DNA of 64,000 nt from Trematomus loennbergii. Taxonomy: Eukaryota > Chordata > Actinopteri > Perciformes > Nototheniidae. The position numbers were made by a program, and so were the translations under genes. The stretch is taken from contig JAAOOA010000066.1 in assembly GCA_012861695.1 (NCBI GenBank), positions 2,864,919 through 2,928,918 of the forward strand. The letters run 5' to 3'. Under the pieces are notes generated by a model. That model worked only from the letters and a program-made list of their open reading frames with translations, did not search any database and was not told the DNA's origin. This document shows, one piece after another, positions 12,801 through 27,800 of the stretch; position 1 is the stretch's first letter, and every line of letters starts with the position of its first letter.

Positions 12801-15800
12801 TGAGTTATAATCTGAGCTTTATGGGGGTCTTTAAAACTAACGTGTGCGCACGTACGCACGCACAAACACACACACACACACAGCAGCAGCAGCCCTCTAC
12901 TTGCTACAAACTTAAATATAAAAGGTTAAACTACGCACACCACATAACACATCATCTCGGCTTGCGCAGCACACTCACAGTAATCTTCTTCTTTTTTTTA
13001 TTTAACCTTTATTTAACCAGATAAAAACATTGAGATAAAATCTCATTTTCAATGCTGACCTGGCCAAGAAGGCAGCAACGTTACACATAACACAAACATA
13101 TAAAATACAGAGAACATAACTAAAAAACAAAAGACGAAAAAGCAGTCACTACATTGTGCACATTAGGACAGTAAAAAAACACTACTTGTTACTGCAAGAG
13201 CAGCTGGTGGTGAGGACTTCAGACAACTTCAATTTAAAACATGATATGAGACAAGTGCCCTCAGTTTAGGCGTGATTGAAGGTCATTCCAAGACCAAGGA
13301 CCATAATAAGAAAGACTCCTTTTTCCAGCCTCAGTCCGCACAGTAGGTACCTGGAACCGTATCCAGGCACTGGATCTGAGGTTGTAAGAGTCACAAACTG
13401 GGCAAATCTGACACATATGTAGAGTGGAAGCTTACCTAAAATGGCTTTATACATTAATAAAAACCAGTGCTGCATCCTACGCATAGTAAGTGAGGACCAT
13501 CCAGTTAGGCTATACAGTGCAATGATGAGTCCTATAGGGTGCATTTGATATATAACGCAGTGCAGCATGGTAAAGTGGGTCAAGTTTGGCCAAAACAGTG
13601 GGACAGGCAAATCTATAAATGGTATCACCGTAGTCCAGCTGGGACAGGAATAAGCCAGAGACCAACCTTTTACGGGATGAAATTGAAAAACAACATTTAA
13701 ATCTGAAAAGGAAGCCAAGAGTGAATTTCAATTTCTTTGTTAAAACTTCAATATGGTGTTTAAAGTTCAGATTACTGTCCAACCAAAAGCCCAGATATTT
13801 GTAGGTATCAACAAACTCAACAGAAACGCCATCAAGGGTGTCAATGGAGAGGCAAGAGGAGGACGCTGACTTGGGAGCAAAAAGCATTGCTTTGGTTTTC
13901 TTACTGTTCAATAGCAGTTTAGAATCAAGAAGCGCATGCTGCAGCGTGATAAAATCTGATTTTAAATTGGAAACGGCCATATCCAGAGAAGGAGCACATG
14001 AGTATACAATAGTGTCATCAGCATACATATGATAGGTAGAAAATTGCATCTGATTACAAATATTGTTTACATATAATAAAAAGAGCAAGGGCCCCAAGAT
14101 AGAGCCCTGTGGAACTCCCTTCTCCAAGGTGACAGGGTCAGAGACAGTACTACCCAACCTGACGCATTGAGTACGGTCGGTTAGATAACTCTGAAACCAG
14201 CAAATGGCATTGTGACCGAAACGAGACACCAACATAACATTAGACATAATGTGGTGATCTACAGTGTCAAATGCTTTGGCTAGGTCAATAAACAATGCAA
14301 CACAAACTGATTTCTTATCCAAAGCAGCCTTAATATCGTCTAAGACTTTCAGACTGGCAGTCACAGTACTGTGCTTTGATCTGAATCCAGATTGCATAGG
14401 GTTAAGGATGTTGTGTGAATTTAAAAAAAGTTTTAGCTGAGTAGAAACAAGGGACTCAAGAATCTTTGATAACACAGAAAGATTTGAGATAGGACGATAG
14501 TTATTCAACTCCGTGGGATCACCAGCTTTCAAGAGGGGCGATACCAGAGCTTGCTTCCACACAGCTGGCAGTGTGTGAGTGGACAGGGAGAGATTAAAAA
14601 TATCAGTTACTGGTTGTGCTATATCTGAGCTGCAATTTTTAAAAAGAACGGGTCAGGCCGTCAGGCTTTTTAGGATCAATCGAGTGCAAACCCTGTAAGA
14701 CTTCAGAGACCGAGAAATAAGCGAAATCAAAAACAGGGGAGTTCAACTCTTGACTATGGCTGTGAGTACGACCATTTAGAGAGTCATGACTTTGCTCATC
14801 AAAAATGTGACCAGCCTTTTTGAAGTGAGCATTAAAGGCATTAGACATACCATCTGAATCTGAAATAAAAGAATCACTGACCTTCAGTTTTTGTGGGAAA
14901 CTAGAAACCTTCTTGTTCTGAAGTGATTTAATTGTTTTCCAGAATTAGAATGGTCATTAAAACAATCAGTGGTTAAGCTCAGATAGTAATCAGCTTTAGC
15001 TTTTTTAATAAGGGCAGAACATTTATTTCTGAGGACACGAAAAAGAAGCCAGTCATCACTAGTGTTAGACTTTCTAGCTAAGGACCATTGCTTATTTCGA
15101 TCATGAATGAGATCAGATAGTTCTCTAGTAAACCATGGAGTGTTCCTATTCTTAACTCTGAATTTTCTAAGGGGGGCATGTCTATTAATAATCGATAAAA
15201 AGTGATCAATAAAAAATTGGACGGCAACATCAAGATGGAATTAACGCTGTGAAGTGCCATTTAACCTCCGCCAGATCGTGTAGGAAAGCCTGCTCAGAGA
15301 AGTGTTTGAAGCAGCGCCTGAGCACAATAAGGCCCTTGGCTTTGGGCAACTTAGTGCTCCTAACGCAAGCGATAGTGCAATGGTCACTGATATCATTAGG
15401 AAAAACACCAACAGACACATACTTATGAGCTGCATTTGTTAGAATGACATCTATAAGGGTATCGTTATTGGGTTTGGCAGGGTTTATTCTAGTGGGACTA
15501 TCAATAAGCTGAGTTAAGTTCAAAGAATCACAAACCTGCTTAAACTGTGAAGATTTATCACTTAACCAGTCCCAATTTAAATCACCCAATAAAATGATTT
15601 CAGAAGAAAACTTAGACAACAATTCAGTAAGGCTAGTAGTTGCATCCATGATGGCCGATGGAGGCCTATAACAGCCAATAACAGTGAGAGGAGCATTTGC
15701 TATAGTTATTTGGACTGCTAGCAACTCAAATTGCCTTGGAATTGAAATTGAGTGAAGGACAGAGCACTGTAGTTTCTCAGCAGTGTATATTGCAACACCA

Positions 15801-18800
15801 CCAGCTCTGCCCTTACGATCAGCTCTGAATACATTATATCCATCAATGTGAATAACAGTGTCAGTGACAGAGGTTTTAACCAGGTTTCAGAAACTACAAC
15901 AATATCAGGCTTAGCAACTAAAAACCAGGTCTTGTCATCAATAGGTTAAGTCATATTGCGTAATAATTGATTGCGCACCTTGGAGGTGAAGTGCAGGCAT
16001 ATTGTCATTCAAGAGAGAATACAATGCGTAGTTCTTTTGGAAACATGTTTTTCTTTTAGCTATTTACCTCATTAACGTAAATAATACTCATTACATTGAC
16101 ACATGCATTATTTGTGATTAAAATAGTGGTTGTTGGTAATGTATTAGCGACCCCCACAGATGTATGATTTCACTGCTTTCATAGGAGCTCAGACCCCTCC
16201 TTATGGGAGCTCAGCTCCCATTGGCTCCCACATAACTCGAACCCTGGGGTAGAGGGTCATGGGTGCAAGTGGAAGGTTTCATCCTGCGGATGATGTCATC
16301 AACCTCTTGCTGAGAGATCTCCAGGAAGCAGCAGAGAGGCTGGAGAATCCCAGGCTGTGGGTCGACAGTAGACTCAGAAAGAGCGCAGGAGCTGGAGAGA
16401 AGAGAGTAAATGGTGTCGACTTTGGTCCTAAAGAACGTAATGGAGCTATTGCACAGCTCTTCTGTGGTATTGGTGTGTGAAAGAGTTTGTGGCTTGAGGA
16501 AATTATAAATAGTGGAGAAAAGCTGCTTGGAGTTTCACAGATGTTTATTGATGATGTCGGAGTAGAACTGTGACTGTGTTTTGTTGTGTGACTTTGAATA
16601 GGCGTTTTGATGTTCTCGATAATCTGTGAAAGTGAGTCCAAATGCCGCTCGAGTATACGCCCAGCTGCCTTCATGTTCTGTAGCTCTGAAGTGCACCAGG
16701 GGCTGAGCTTGAGAAGAGTTCAGCCTCCTGACAGCCTGGTGGAAAAAACTGTTCTTTAGTCGGATGTATTCCACCTCAGGCTGCGGAACCTCCTCCCTGA
16801 AGGCAGGAGGGTGAAGAGGCAGGTGGAGGGATGGGTGGGGTCACCACAATGCTGAGTGCTTTGCGGGTGAGGCGGGTGTTGTAGAGGTCCAGGAGTGATG
16901 GGAGTGAGGCACCGATGATCCTCTCAGCTGTGTTCACGACGCGCTGCAGGGTCTTGCGGTTGGATGCTGTGCAGCTTCTGAACCACATCGTGATGCAGCT
17001 GCTGAGGACGCTCTCGATGGCGCCTCGGTAGAAGGAGTGCCTGATGCTCCTGCTCTCTTCAGTTTGCTAACGAAGTAGAGGCGCTGCTGGGCTTTCTTGG
17101 TGATTGACGTGGTGTTGTTACTCCAGGAGAGGTCCCCTGTGATGTGCACCCCCAGGAATTTGGTGCTGCTCACCTGCTCCACAGCAGCACCACCGATGGT
17201 CAGTGGGTGGGGTGTTGGGTGTAGGTTCTCCTGGAGTCGACAACAATCTCCTTTGTTTTCTCCACATTGAGAAAGAGATTGTTGTCTATGCATGTGTGTG
17301 GGGAATATCCAGTAATTGTAATAACTCAGCTGCAGGGGGCAGGAGGGGTGTCAACGTGGATGTTCAAATCCCCAAGTATGACAGATGTTGAACAGAGTGA
17401 AGTTAATTTATCTCTGAGATGAAGGCTGGATTTGGTTTGGGTGGTTGGTAAATGAGAAAAATATTCCTGGGGAAAATAAATTGTAGTTTGCAAAGCGAAA
17501 AAACTACTAAGTAATAATGTATATAACTATGTAGCAAAGTAGCTTGCTAGAGTGCAGAGAGAACTGAAATTGGCTCAGAGGGAGAAGCAGCAACAGACCG
17601 TGCGAGCGTCCTCACCAACGTCTCCTACACAAAACTCACACTATCGCTCATTAGCTAAATCAGTAAATACTGACAATATATTTGATTCAAAACAATTAAA
17701 TGTTGGTCTTCTGTTTAGTTAACTTATGAAGTGATAAAGTATTATGCACTATTCTGACTCCAATAATAACATGTATCTTTATCTTGTAGGCCACATCTGA
17801 CAACACGGTTTTACCAAATGGAATCGTCCAAGGACATGCCTACGCTGTCACAGGTGTGAAACAGGTGAAGGTTTTTAAATATTTTAACATCATTCTATCT
17901 ATCCAGTATACATTATTTGGGCTCTGAATTTTGAAAGTTTTAAGGTAATAAGGCTTAAAAGTGGGGTAGGTAAGTTTGAGAAACCGGCTCGAGATACACT
18001 TTTTGTTATATTCCATGGAATGCTCTTAACATCCCGATAGCAATGCATATCTTAAGGCGAGACACGGCAGGCAAAAACATTGTTTTTCCTGCACTGGTCA
18101 ATTTTGAGATTTTGTGCTATTTTGTGCTATTTTGATTCCATTTTCTTTCAGGCTTTTGGAAGGAAAACGTACAAAATACACATTTAAGTGTTTATTTTAC
18201 TATAGTTTGTCTATTTGCGTCTGTAGATTTCTCCTACATTCATCAAAAGTTAGCATTCTAACGTAACATAAAGTACCGCGACCGCTGTTTGCACCATGTC
18301 TTCAGAGGTATCGTTGGAAAGCTCCGTTTCTCCTGCACAATCTCATCGGATCCAAATATGGTCATTTCCTTTGTATCAGCAACCAATCGTGAAAGTGCAA
18401 AGGGGTCTTAAACCAAGAAACGAAATCTCATTGGCTGGTGTCAATTTCTGACAACGTGACTCGTTCAGATGCGTCACGTGGTGTGCTAAAGCACTTCCTG
18501 GTTAGCTTTCCGCTAGAAATTTAAATCTGAAAATGGCAAAATAACGGAGAAAAAAACGTTCACAGAGAAGACGACAACAATTCTCTTTTGCACGAAGCAA
18601 GGTTATACAAAAAACAAATGACCCCGAACATGAAATACCTTCATGGAGTGCGTCGATGCGCAAGCTATCATCCAGATAACAGGAGGGTTTAGCTAGAGTG
18701 ACACTGCAATCTTTAAAGGTCGTTTTCTCAAAATGAGTTTTTTCTCCTACTCTGAGTTCGAAATTTCCACTTCAGTAGCAGTTACATACACCAAACCTTC

Positions 18801-21800
18801 CAGTTATATTCCTATCAATATTATGAAGGCTTTTACAGAAGGGTTTGGTCATATATAATTCATAGCCTGAATTATATAACATTTTATACCTAAAAACATG
18901 GTGAAAATTGGCCCGGCTAAAATAACTGGATGGCCTACCTGCCTGTCAGCCTTCCATCTGTGCACAAACTTATCTCGTGCCCTCATTGGTCATGTTCGCG
19001 TTCGTGTGTGTTGGAGGAGGGGCTCTGTAAGGAAGTGGCAGATTTTTCCGGCTGTGTATTTTCAAATTCTAGCGCACTCGAGCTGGTTTCTCCAAAATTA
19101 CCTACCCCACCTTTAAGTTGCAATATACGCTATCAGGGTATACCTATGATTCAGATTCCCGGATGGGATTGCCTGCACACGGGTCGCACAATTGCGAGAA
19201 CTGAGCTGCTAACGATGCTAACAATAGTGTTAACCTGCATGAGGAAGTGGAGGGTAGGCGATGCTCCTGACACCGTGGGTTAGGAAGCTAATTACTAGCC
19301 AGTCAGACATGAAAAAGGGGTTCACATGCGGGCCGGATCAGCTATCAACACAAAAATCATGGAAGCCCTATTTACAACGAATACAGATGTCTTCCATATC
19401 AATACGTACATACAGTATGCTATATTAATGTGAATCTGAAAGTCATATACAGCACCTTCGGGTTGGCATCCATTCTGTACTCGTATGTGTTTACAGTTAA
19501 GTTTACAGTACATTTGAATTTTATGGGACGAAAAAATATTCATGTTTTCTCCGGTCATTGCTGGTCAGATTCTGAGCCGAGGGCAACCGGTAAACCTGGT
19601 GCGTTTGTGGAACCCTGGGGCCAACAGGAGTGGATCGAGAGACTGGAGTGACAAGTAAAAATGACACAGTGACTGTTTCACAGAGAAATTGCTTTTATCT
19701 GTTGCTTCGGAGATAAAAGACTGAGATAATTTTTCAAGTCAATACATTCCAGACATGTTCATTTTAGCACAAAGGCAAATTACTAAGAGTGCTTTGCCAA
19801 CAATCCATGTTATGATAATCACCTCTAAAGAGTTCAAACACACTTATTGATGCTTTTGATCAGAGCCATGACAATCTTTCCTGCAACCATGTGCAGTTTA
19901 TAATAACCTTTATAAACTGTTAGCAGTGATTAAAAGTAAAGCATGGCAATGGAAGCCAAGTTATGTCTTCTTTGATCATATCTCTAAGGCTTTTTTTTTT
20001 TTTATTATTTAAGAATGTACATTATTTTACATCAGTTAATGAAAATATATGCTAGTGAGGGTGAGATATCCTGAACAATAGTGCCTTGTATGCCAATTTT
20101 TTAGCTTTTTCAAACTCAATGTAAACTTTATAAATAGGGCTTTTAACTGCTGCTTTAAGTCTAAGCTAAAATACTGTTGCTCCTCGAAACCATTACTCTT
20201 TGCCCATATTTGCAAAAGTGCATATGGTCAAGAAAACAACAACCTGCCAACCCTTATATGCTCTTGATCATGAGTTTGCCCACTTGCGCACAACAAATGT
20301 AATTGCCTTTTGCTGTGATATATTAAGAACAAATCTATAATAATATTGCCTCTTCTCTTGGCTTCGTGAAAAAAAAGGTCTCCTTTGTGGCAGACCGTGA
20401 GTCCTCAAGATCGTGAAGTGTGCCTTTCTGTGGCTGATGATGGGGAGTTTTGGTAAGCATGCTGAAATCTACAGTTGACAAATGTTACACTCATTTCTAA
20501 AATAATAAATGTGCATGCTGATGTATAGCTCACTTAGAGTAGAGCTGGCGACCCATATGGTGCTCAGTGTTTCCCCTAGGATGGAGTCATAGCAGCGGTG
20601 CTAAGGCACGTGGGCCCAGCATAATGTGAGCGAGGAGCGCGTGGAATTTTTTTGTGTGTGCGCGTGCGAAGTGCGCCCCGCCAATTTGTTTCTATGTGTC
20701 TGCCAGCACAAGAAAGGCTCTTGAGGCCTAGTACCAGGGCCGGTTCTAGACAATTTGCTGCCCTAGGCGAGATTTTATATATAAAGAATAAATGAAAAAT
20801 CTCTACAAAAGACAAATACACTACAAAAACAGAAACTTATTGACATAGGTAATATACGTCAAAATGGCTTCAAATGTATTCAATATTGTATGAACATGTT
20901 TTAATTGGGGGGTGGACGTCACATCCTCTAGGGGGGTCCGGGGGTATGCCGGACCCCCCTAGATTGAAGATGATCTTCAATCTGGTGCACTTTGAGCACA
21001 CAATTACTAGAGACCTGATCTAGGGGGTACAACTCTAAAACACCCATATGAAAAAGATCGGTTTACATTTTAATAATCAAATAAGTATATGAACATAACC
21101 AATAACCTACCATAGCCAATAACAAATAAATGTAACTTATTTTATTTTTGTTGTTCATTTATATCTTATTTTACCTTAACATTTATTAAGGTAAAATAAA
21201 TAGCGCCGCCGCTATTTGTATATAGGGGAAACACTGGGTGCTCGTGTAACCCCGCCCGGTGTAGTATCCCCTCGGCAACAGATCACTCAGAGCTGGTGAT
21301 TACTTCAGTTTAATTCTGCATTGCAGTGGACAGAACATAAAAAGGACATGTGGGCTGCGTTCCTTTTAAGAGATCCTCACACGCTATATGTTTTACAAAA
21401 TGTTTGCATTTCTCACAAAAGAAATGTTCAGTTAACAACAAAACATCAGTTATCGTATAGTGGTAGTATATTTTTCCTAAGCAATGTGAAACATTCAACA
21501 TAAACAAACTGGTATACAAAACTCACATACCTGCATTTCAGTGGACAGAACATAAAAAGGACACGTGAGCTGCGTTCTGTTGGGAAAATCTCCCACAAGC
21601 CATTGCCATAACATAGCTGATGCGGGCACACGTTTGTGACACCAGATGGCGTAATTCTCCAATTTAACAAGGATTTTACACCAACCCTTATAACGCTGTT
21701 ACCAGTGGCGTTTTTATATGTACAAAAGTGGTGGGGCACAAAAAACTTAGATGTCTATATATAAGCTTCTGCAGTGACGTGCAGTGAGGTTCATGGCTGG

Positions 21801-24800
21801 TGAGGCACTGGCACTGACTCTTCAGGTTTACAAATATTATATTTTGACCTAAACCAAAATATAATATTATTTTCAAAAGCTTTTTTTGTCTGATGCTTCG
21901 ATTAATTTTAAACAGACAGTTCAACAAAAGGATACCCAAAAAATGTAATTTTATCATTTAATATTGAATTGTTCTCTCATAGTAAGATCCCATTTTCAAT
22001 AAAATTGCGGTCTTACCTTGACATGAAGATGAAGTCCATTTGTCTATCCTTCTGGACAAAAATGTCTATTACTTTTTTGTAAAAGTCCTCCTTATCTTCT
22101 TGTAGTTTCAAAAGTCTATCATAAATCTAATCGATAGATTTATGATTAAAAAATTATAAAAGTAGGGTAGACATGTGGATATTATCCGGCTGAACAAAAC
22201 GTGCATTTATCTAACAGGTACGTTTCCCACAGATCTTATTTCGAGCTATTTTCTAAAATCCTATGGAGAAATCTCATTGCTTTTTTGTCGAGGCAAGCCA
22301 TGCGCAGCTTACTTCCTGGTTTTAGGACGCGTCACTGCACCTCTCTCGTCTCCTCTTCACACACCACACTTTTCGCGGCACACGTACTTACAGCCAATCA
22401 GCTCTGAATTATGTGAGATGACGTATGGTGGGGATGGCAGCTCAGTGCCCCTATGGTCATTATTTTTTTGCCACACACATTAAATAGGAAAATACTCTGA
22501 GCATGCGCAGTGTAGTTTTTACAGTCACCGTTCACTTAGACAGTGAGAGGGAGGGGCATGATCAGGTTTTGTCCCACATGGCTCTAAACAGCTCAATAGG
22601 CACACACTGTAGACACTAATTAGAAGAACACAGACTAAAACAGCAATGTACAGACGAATCAGATGATTAACCATGATCTTAAAATATATTTTATATTTTT
22701 TTTTATTCATTATTTGTAATACTTTCTGCTGACACTAGGTGGGGCTGTGCCCCACCTGCCCCTCATGACCAGTCGCCACTGGCTGTTACACTCGGTCACC
22801 AATCCCCGTGGGGAGGACCCGGGTTCGAAATTAAGCCTGGGACCATTCCCCGTGTTATACCCTCGGACTCCCCCTTTCAACTCTCGTCAATAAAAGGAAC
22901 TGGAGGCCGAAAAATATCAATAAAATAACAAATGTGTAATATGTTGTGAAATACTCATACAAATACATTGTAGCAACTAAAACTAATTGTAGAACATTAG
23001 TACATTAACTAGTTTGTATTTTGAAACTATAGTTTAACATATAATAGGTACAGTGTACGTAGATCAACTCAATATGTAGGGTTCCTGAGGCCAATGTCGG
23101 TGTTCTTTTTTCATTAATGACCACCTCGCTGCACATTATCTTGCTTATTACATGGCTACATACTAAATAAACCAACAAATTGATTGAGAAATTAATTTAA
23201 TGATTTAAAATTCTGCTAAGAAAAATAAGTGAGTTTCACGGCGTACCAACTACTGGAACTGGGGCGACAGCAACGTAACTTAAAAAGACGGCAGCACTGA
23301 TGGAGGTTTTCTGTAACTGTCCAAGTCTGATCACATTTTCTTGTCCATTAACCAGTCTTTAAACACTGCCAGAGCCCATACGGTGTCCCTGTTAGTGTTC
23401 ACTTCCTGTCTGTCTTCTTCTGCTGTTCCTGTTTAATTCCAGTCTTTCTTCTTCTGCTGTTCCTGTTATTGTTTTCTTCTACTGTTCCTGTTAGTGTTTA
23501 CTTCCTCTCTGTCTGATTTATCTGAGGTCTAGGCGACAGGCTATCCATCATGAATCCAACGTTTAGTGCTCTCAACAAATAAAAATGAATATTCTCAATG
23601 TATTCAATTATGATGGAGAAAACTAATGTTTGTTGTCCACAACTGACTTTTACCGGACTTCTTTCTGCGGATTGATATGACTGCACATAGTGACTTGATC
23701 TTCCTTAGCAACAGTTTGTTTTCCTTAGCAGCTGTGTGTTAACAAGAAATAACAACCTCTGAAATGTCCAATTTGAGCAATCAGAATTTAGTATTTGATT
23801 TAGCTGTGTAATAATCCTGATTGATATTGTAACTCTAGATTATAAATTGATTATATGTTCAGTAACATCTATAGAATATCTATGCAGATTGTATTTGGAT
23901 GGCTTTCTTAAACTAGTTGAATTGTCTTTTTCTTTGATGGATCAAGTAAACAAACTAAAACAACAGTGAGTAATCAAAAGTGATCTCTGATGTCACTAGG
24001 ATGACCCTGGAAGACTTCTGCAGGTTCTATAGTGATCTGGACATCTGCTGCCCATCTCCCGACTTCCTTGATGGAAATACTTCTTGCCACTGGAAGACCT
24101 CCCGCTATGAGGGCCGATGGGTTGCAGGAACAACTGCCGGAGGATGCGCGAATAATAGTGGTAGGCTACTTAGAAAACGAATACTCAACTAATACACTAT
24201 ACTAAAAACTTAAATCACTTGCTAAAACAGCTATAGTCTTTTTTATTTAGACGATACAGAAACAGCTTAAGTTTTATGAAGTTTCATCCAATCACACGTT
24301 GTGAATAAGACCATTGTTGTGCCGTCTTTTTGGGTCCTGCTCAATTTTAATTTGACGAATAATTCCGGTGGTCAGATTGAATACAGCCCGCAGCTTCGGT
24401 TTATAATATATTACTTATGGCCCACTCGCACTGTCAAACAGAATAAATCTTTCAAATGTAATCCCTCCTTTCACCGCATGGTGGCAGCACCTCTCTAAGG
24501 GGCCTTACAAATGCCGGAATTTAAGCCGATGGTGTTTGCGTTTGCCTTTTTCTGTTAAACACAACAGAGTCGAGAAAATAATTTCCCCTGTGAGGGATTA
24601 ATAAAGTATGTCTTCTTCTTAAAGACGCTGTATTTTGGTTTTGGTATTTCCTGGTTTGTTTTGGGTGGATCCGCTCTAAAACCCGGAGCGGACTTTTTTG
24701 AATTGCCTGTTTCTGGGCCTATGAACTGGATTGAATTTATGTTGGGGTTTTAACTAACTGGACTCTTTGATTAAGAGGATTGAACTGTATATATTGACTC

Positions 24801-27800
24801 CTTTCACCACACACATTGCACACACACTGATCTTTTATGTGTTACTTTCCCCCATGAAATATATCTGACGAAAATGGAAATTGATGTGTGATTTATTTTG
24901 TATTGCTTTTCAGTGATGGAGGAGATATTTCCTGAATTAATTAATTTGTGAGTGGTTTGAATGAAACATTTTCGTTTAATATTTTAGATTACTATTTGTC
25001 CGACTTGACTGGCACCCCACTTTATTCAAAATAGGTCAAACCAGCTTCAAAGTCTGAGGTATTCCATATAATCTATTCAATGTTGTCTGACTCTCCAGAT
25101 GTGAATGGAAGGCAGAATTGTGTTTTTAGAGTTGTTCACGCCTGAGAGGCTTGTATTTGATTCCATTGCCATTTCAAAAATAAAGATAATCGTGACAATG
25201 AAAATGGTGATATTACAGTGTATTTGTACGTTACTTTCATGTTTAAAAATGGCCCCCGTCATATTCACACTTTCAAATCTGGCCCTCTTTGAAAAAAGTT
25301 TGGACACCTCTGACATAAGGAGATCATTTGGTTATAACTTTTTAAAATCTGTAATCTTTGCCTTCCAGACAGTTTCTGGACTAATCCGCAGTACCGGGTC
25401 AAGATTGAGGAAGTACTCAGTGAATGTTCTGGGAAACAGGGTGAGAAGAACATGCTGTTGTCTCTGATGCAAAAGCCTGACAAGAGGAACAGACGTCTGG
25501 TCCAAAATCTCAGCATTGGATTCTATGTATTTGAGGTAAATATCACTCATTGTTTTTGTCCCATTGCAGAGATCTTTATGATATATAATGCAAAGACATG
25601 TTACAACATTTTTAGAGATACTGACATTAAAGTGGACCTATCATGCTATATTTGAATAATATAGTGTAGGACCATACCTATATAAGGCATATTTATACTT
25701 TTTTTTTTTCAAAATACCAAACAGATCATGCATTTTAGCCATGCCTCATTTTGCTCAATTTGACCATTTCTAGCTCTGTTTTTGCAAGGGCTGATTCTGT
25801 GAGAACAGCACCATCTACTGGCCTGGCATATGTACTACAGCGTCTCCAGTGCTTTCGAACAGCAATGGCCGTGGCTGTCTCCTCCTGATTGCTGGAGTTG
25901 GCCCAATAGCCGTAGCGCCACTGTCCTGACGTCAGGACAGTGTTCAAATCTGGATCAGTTTTTATCAGATCCGTTGCAGCCCCTTTTTTAGAGATTTGGG
26001 CAGGGGCGTCGCCTGGACCTGAAAACATTCGGGGCTTAGCCCACAGTGGCGGCGGCACTACAGTGGCATTTTTCACTGCAACACTCCCCACACGCACACA
26101 CACAGTACACTCGCGACTGTTACAATGAAGGCTCGATAATCAGCTCACGGCATATAGGCAGGGGTAAAGTGGTATTTTTTATGAGTGGGGGGCTCACCTC
26201 CTCTAGGGGGTTCCGGGGATGCTCCCCCGGGAAGATTTTTTTTTAAATATTGAAGTTATATGCATCAATCTGGTGCACTTTGAGAGCAAAATGAAGAGAT
26301 CTATGGATACCTCTCTCAACACCCATATGAAGCAGAACTGTAAACAGATGTACTTTTTCTTTATGGATATTTTACTAATCACTCCCCTTTTAACTCTATT
26401 CTTGTTTTACTGCCATATGGTATTTCATAACTGTTTTTCCTTTATTCTCTTTTTTTTATAACTATAATGATCATATGAAGGTGTGCCGCGGAAATAATCT
26501 TTTGAATAATTTGTGACCAAACCGTTTGAGACCCACTGAGATAACTTAGACTAAAGTTAACTATCTAAACACTCAGAGAGTCCTTTAGCTCACCTGAGTC
26601 TCTCAGTCTGAGAGGAGAGGACTCTCCTCCAGCTTCTTGTGGAACAAACAGCTCCTTTATGTCCGTTAGTGCAGCTAGCTAACCAGATGCTAACAACACA
26701 GTCCATGCTGGCACCGGTCCCTCCCTCCCTCCCCTCTAAGGCCCAATCCCAAACCACTCCCTCGACCCTACCCCTCTGTGGCGGAGTGAACTCCGTCTGT
26801 AGCCACACTCGCAGCTCAACGAGGCTCCCTCCTGTCAGATGGAGGGAGTAAATACAGCGGCAAGCTTTGGGACAAACTCCCCTCTCTCCGGCAGAAACAG
26901 GAAATGCCGTAACTGTATGTAACAACGGTTTCAAATCAGCATCTTAGACAAAAAATGTAAATTAAGAACTCAAATAAAACTCCAAACATCTTTCATTGTG
27001 TTACTTTTTGTAAAGCTCTTTTAGTTTTAAACCTGATGTTTATAAGCTTCTTAGTTTTTGCAACAGTCTGTAAATATACACAACTTTATAAAAAATGCAC
27101 ACATTTACCTTTTTCTAGACTAAACACAGGTATGATCCTAAGTTAAAAATATATGAGGTTATCATGAGGTTGTTAACATCGCAATTTATCAGTGGATGTT
27201 TGCTGGAACTACTTGTAAACAGCGTGTTTCCTGACGGACACACACAGCGTGACTCCGGTCAGGTAGAGACCGGTCTCAAGTCAGCACCGATGCAGACTCG
27301 CTGTTTGAGGGCTTGATAGCCCACTCCCCCTCCACACCTCTCCACACTCGTTGGTTTGGAACAGCACTTAATGTGGTGGACCCTCCGCCCGAACGGAGGG
27401 GTAGTGTGTAGGGGTAGGGTGTAGGGCGTGGTTTGGGCCCTAAATGCGCTATTGCCACACACACACAGAGCCGAGCTTGAATGACACAAGCACACGTTTA
27501 TTTCCATGCAACTCTCTGATTGGTCTGGTGTCATGCCTCTGTTGCATTCACTGAACACGGGAAATTACAGTGCTGCCGTCCTCTCTTGTGTCATGATGAG
27601 GTTCACGTAAAGCACGGTTAATGTATTATATTATTGAGGGAGAATTGTCCGGGGCTACAGAAAAAACATTCGGGGCTAAAGCCCCGGATGCCCAGGCCAG
27701 GCGACGCCACTGGATTTGGGTATGGAGGAAAATAGAGAGGGTTGTGTTTTCTGACACTTGGTGAGTTCCCTGGAACACCGGGGACACATATTCATGTATA

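Larger units (their letters stand above)
12985..15965 (-). mobile_element. Jockey-superfamily LINE with endonuclease and RT, decayed
   Basis: On the minus strand, EN comes first: about 15930-15725 gives [20 protein letters not shown] and [11 protein letters not shown], and 15724-15230 gives the apurinic-type endonuclease motifs [10 protein letters not shown] and ISDHC. After several frame breaks the RT follows (14562-13510). The 3' end near 12985-13070 has the sequence tttatttaacctttatttaa (plus strand), common at the ends of fish LINE copies. The 5' end stops within or just before the EN domain. Clade (Rex1, CR1 or I-like) is not resolved by eye. Confidence 0.8.

Noticed and set aside
22795..22860. 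A tRNA-like B box in GC-rich sequence
   Set aside because: No acceptor or anticodon stems and no matching A box at the right distance.
26639..26934. Open frames on both strands in a GC-rich block
   Set aside because: They lie inside the hAT element at 26001-27712, have no homologous pattern and no splice context.
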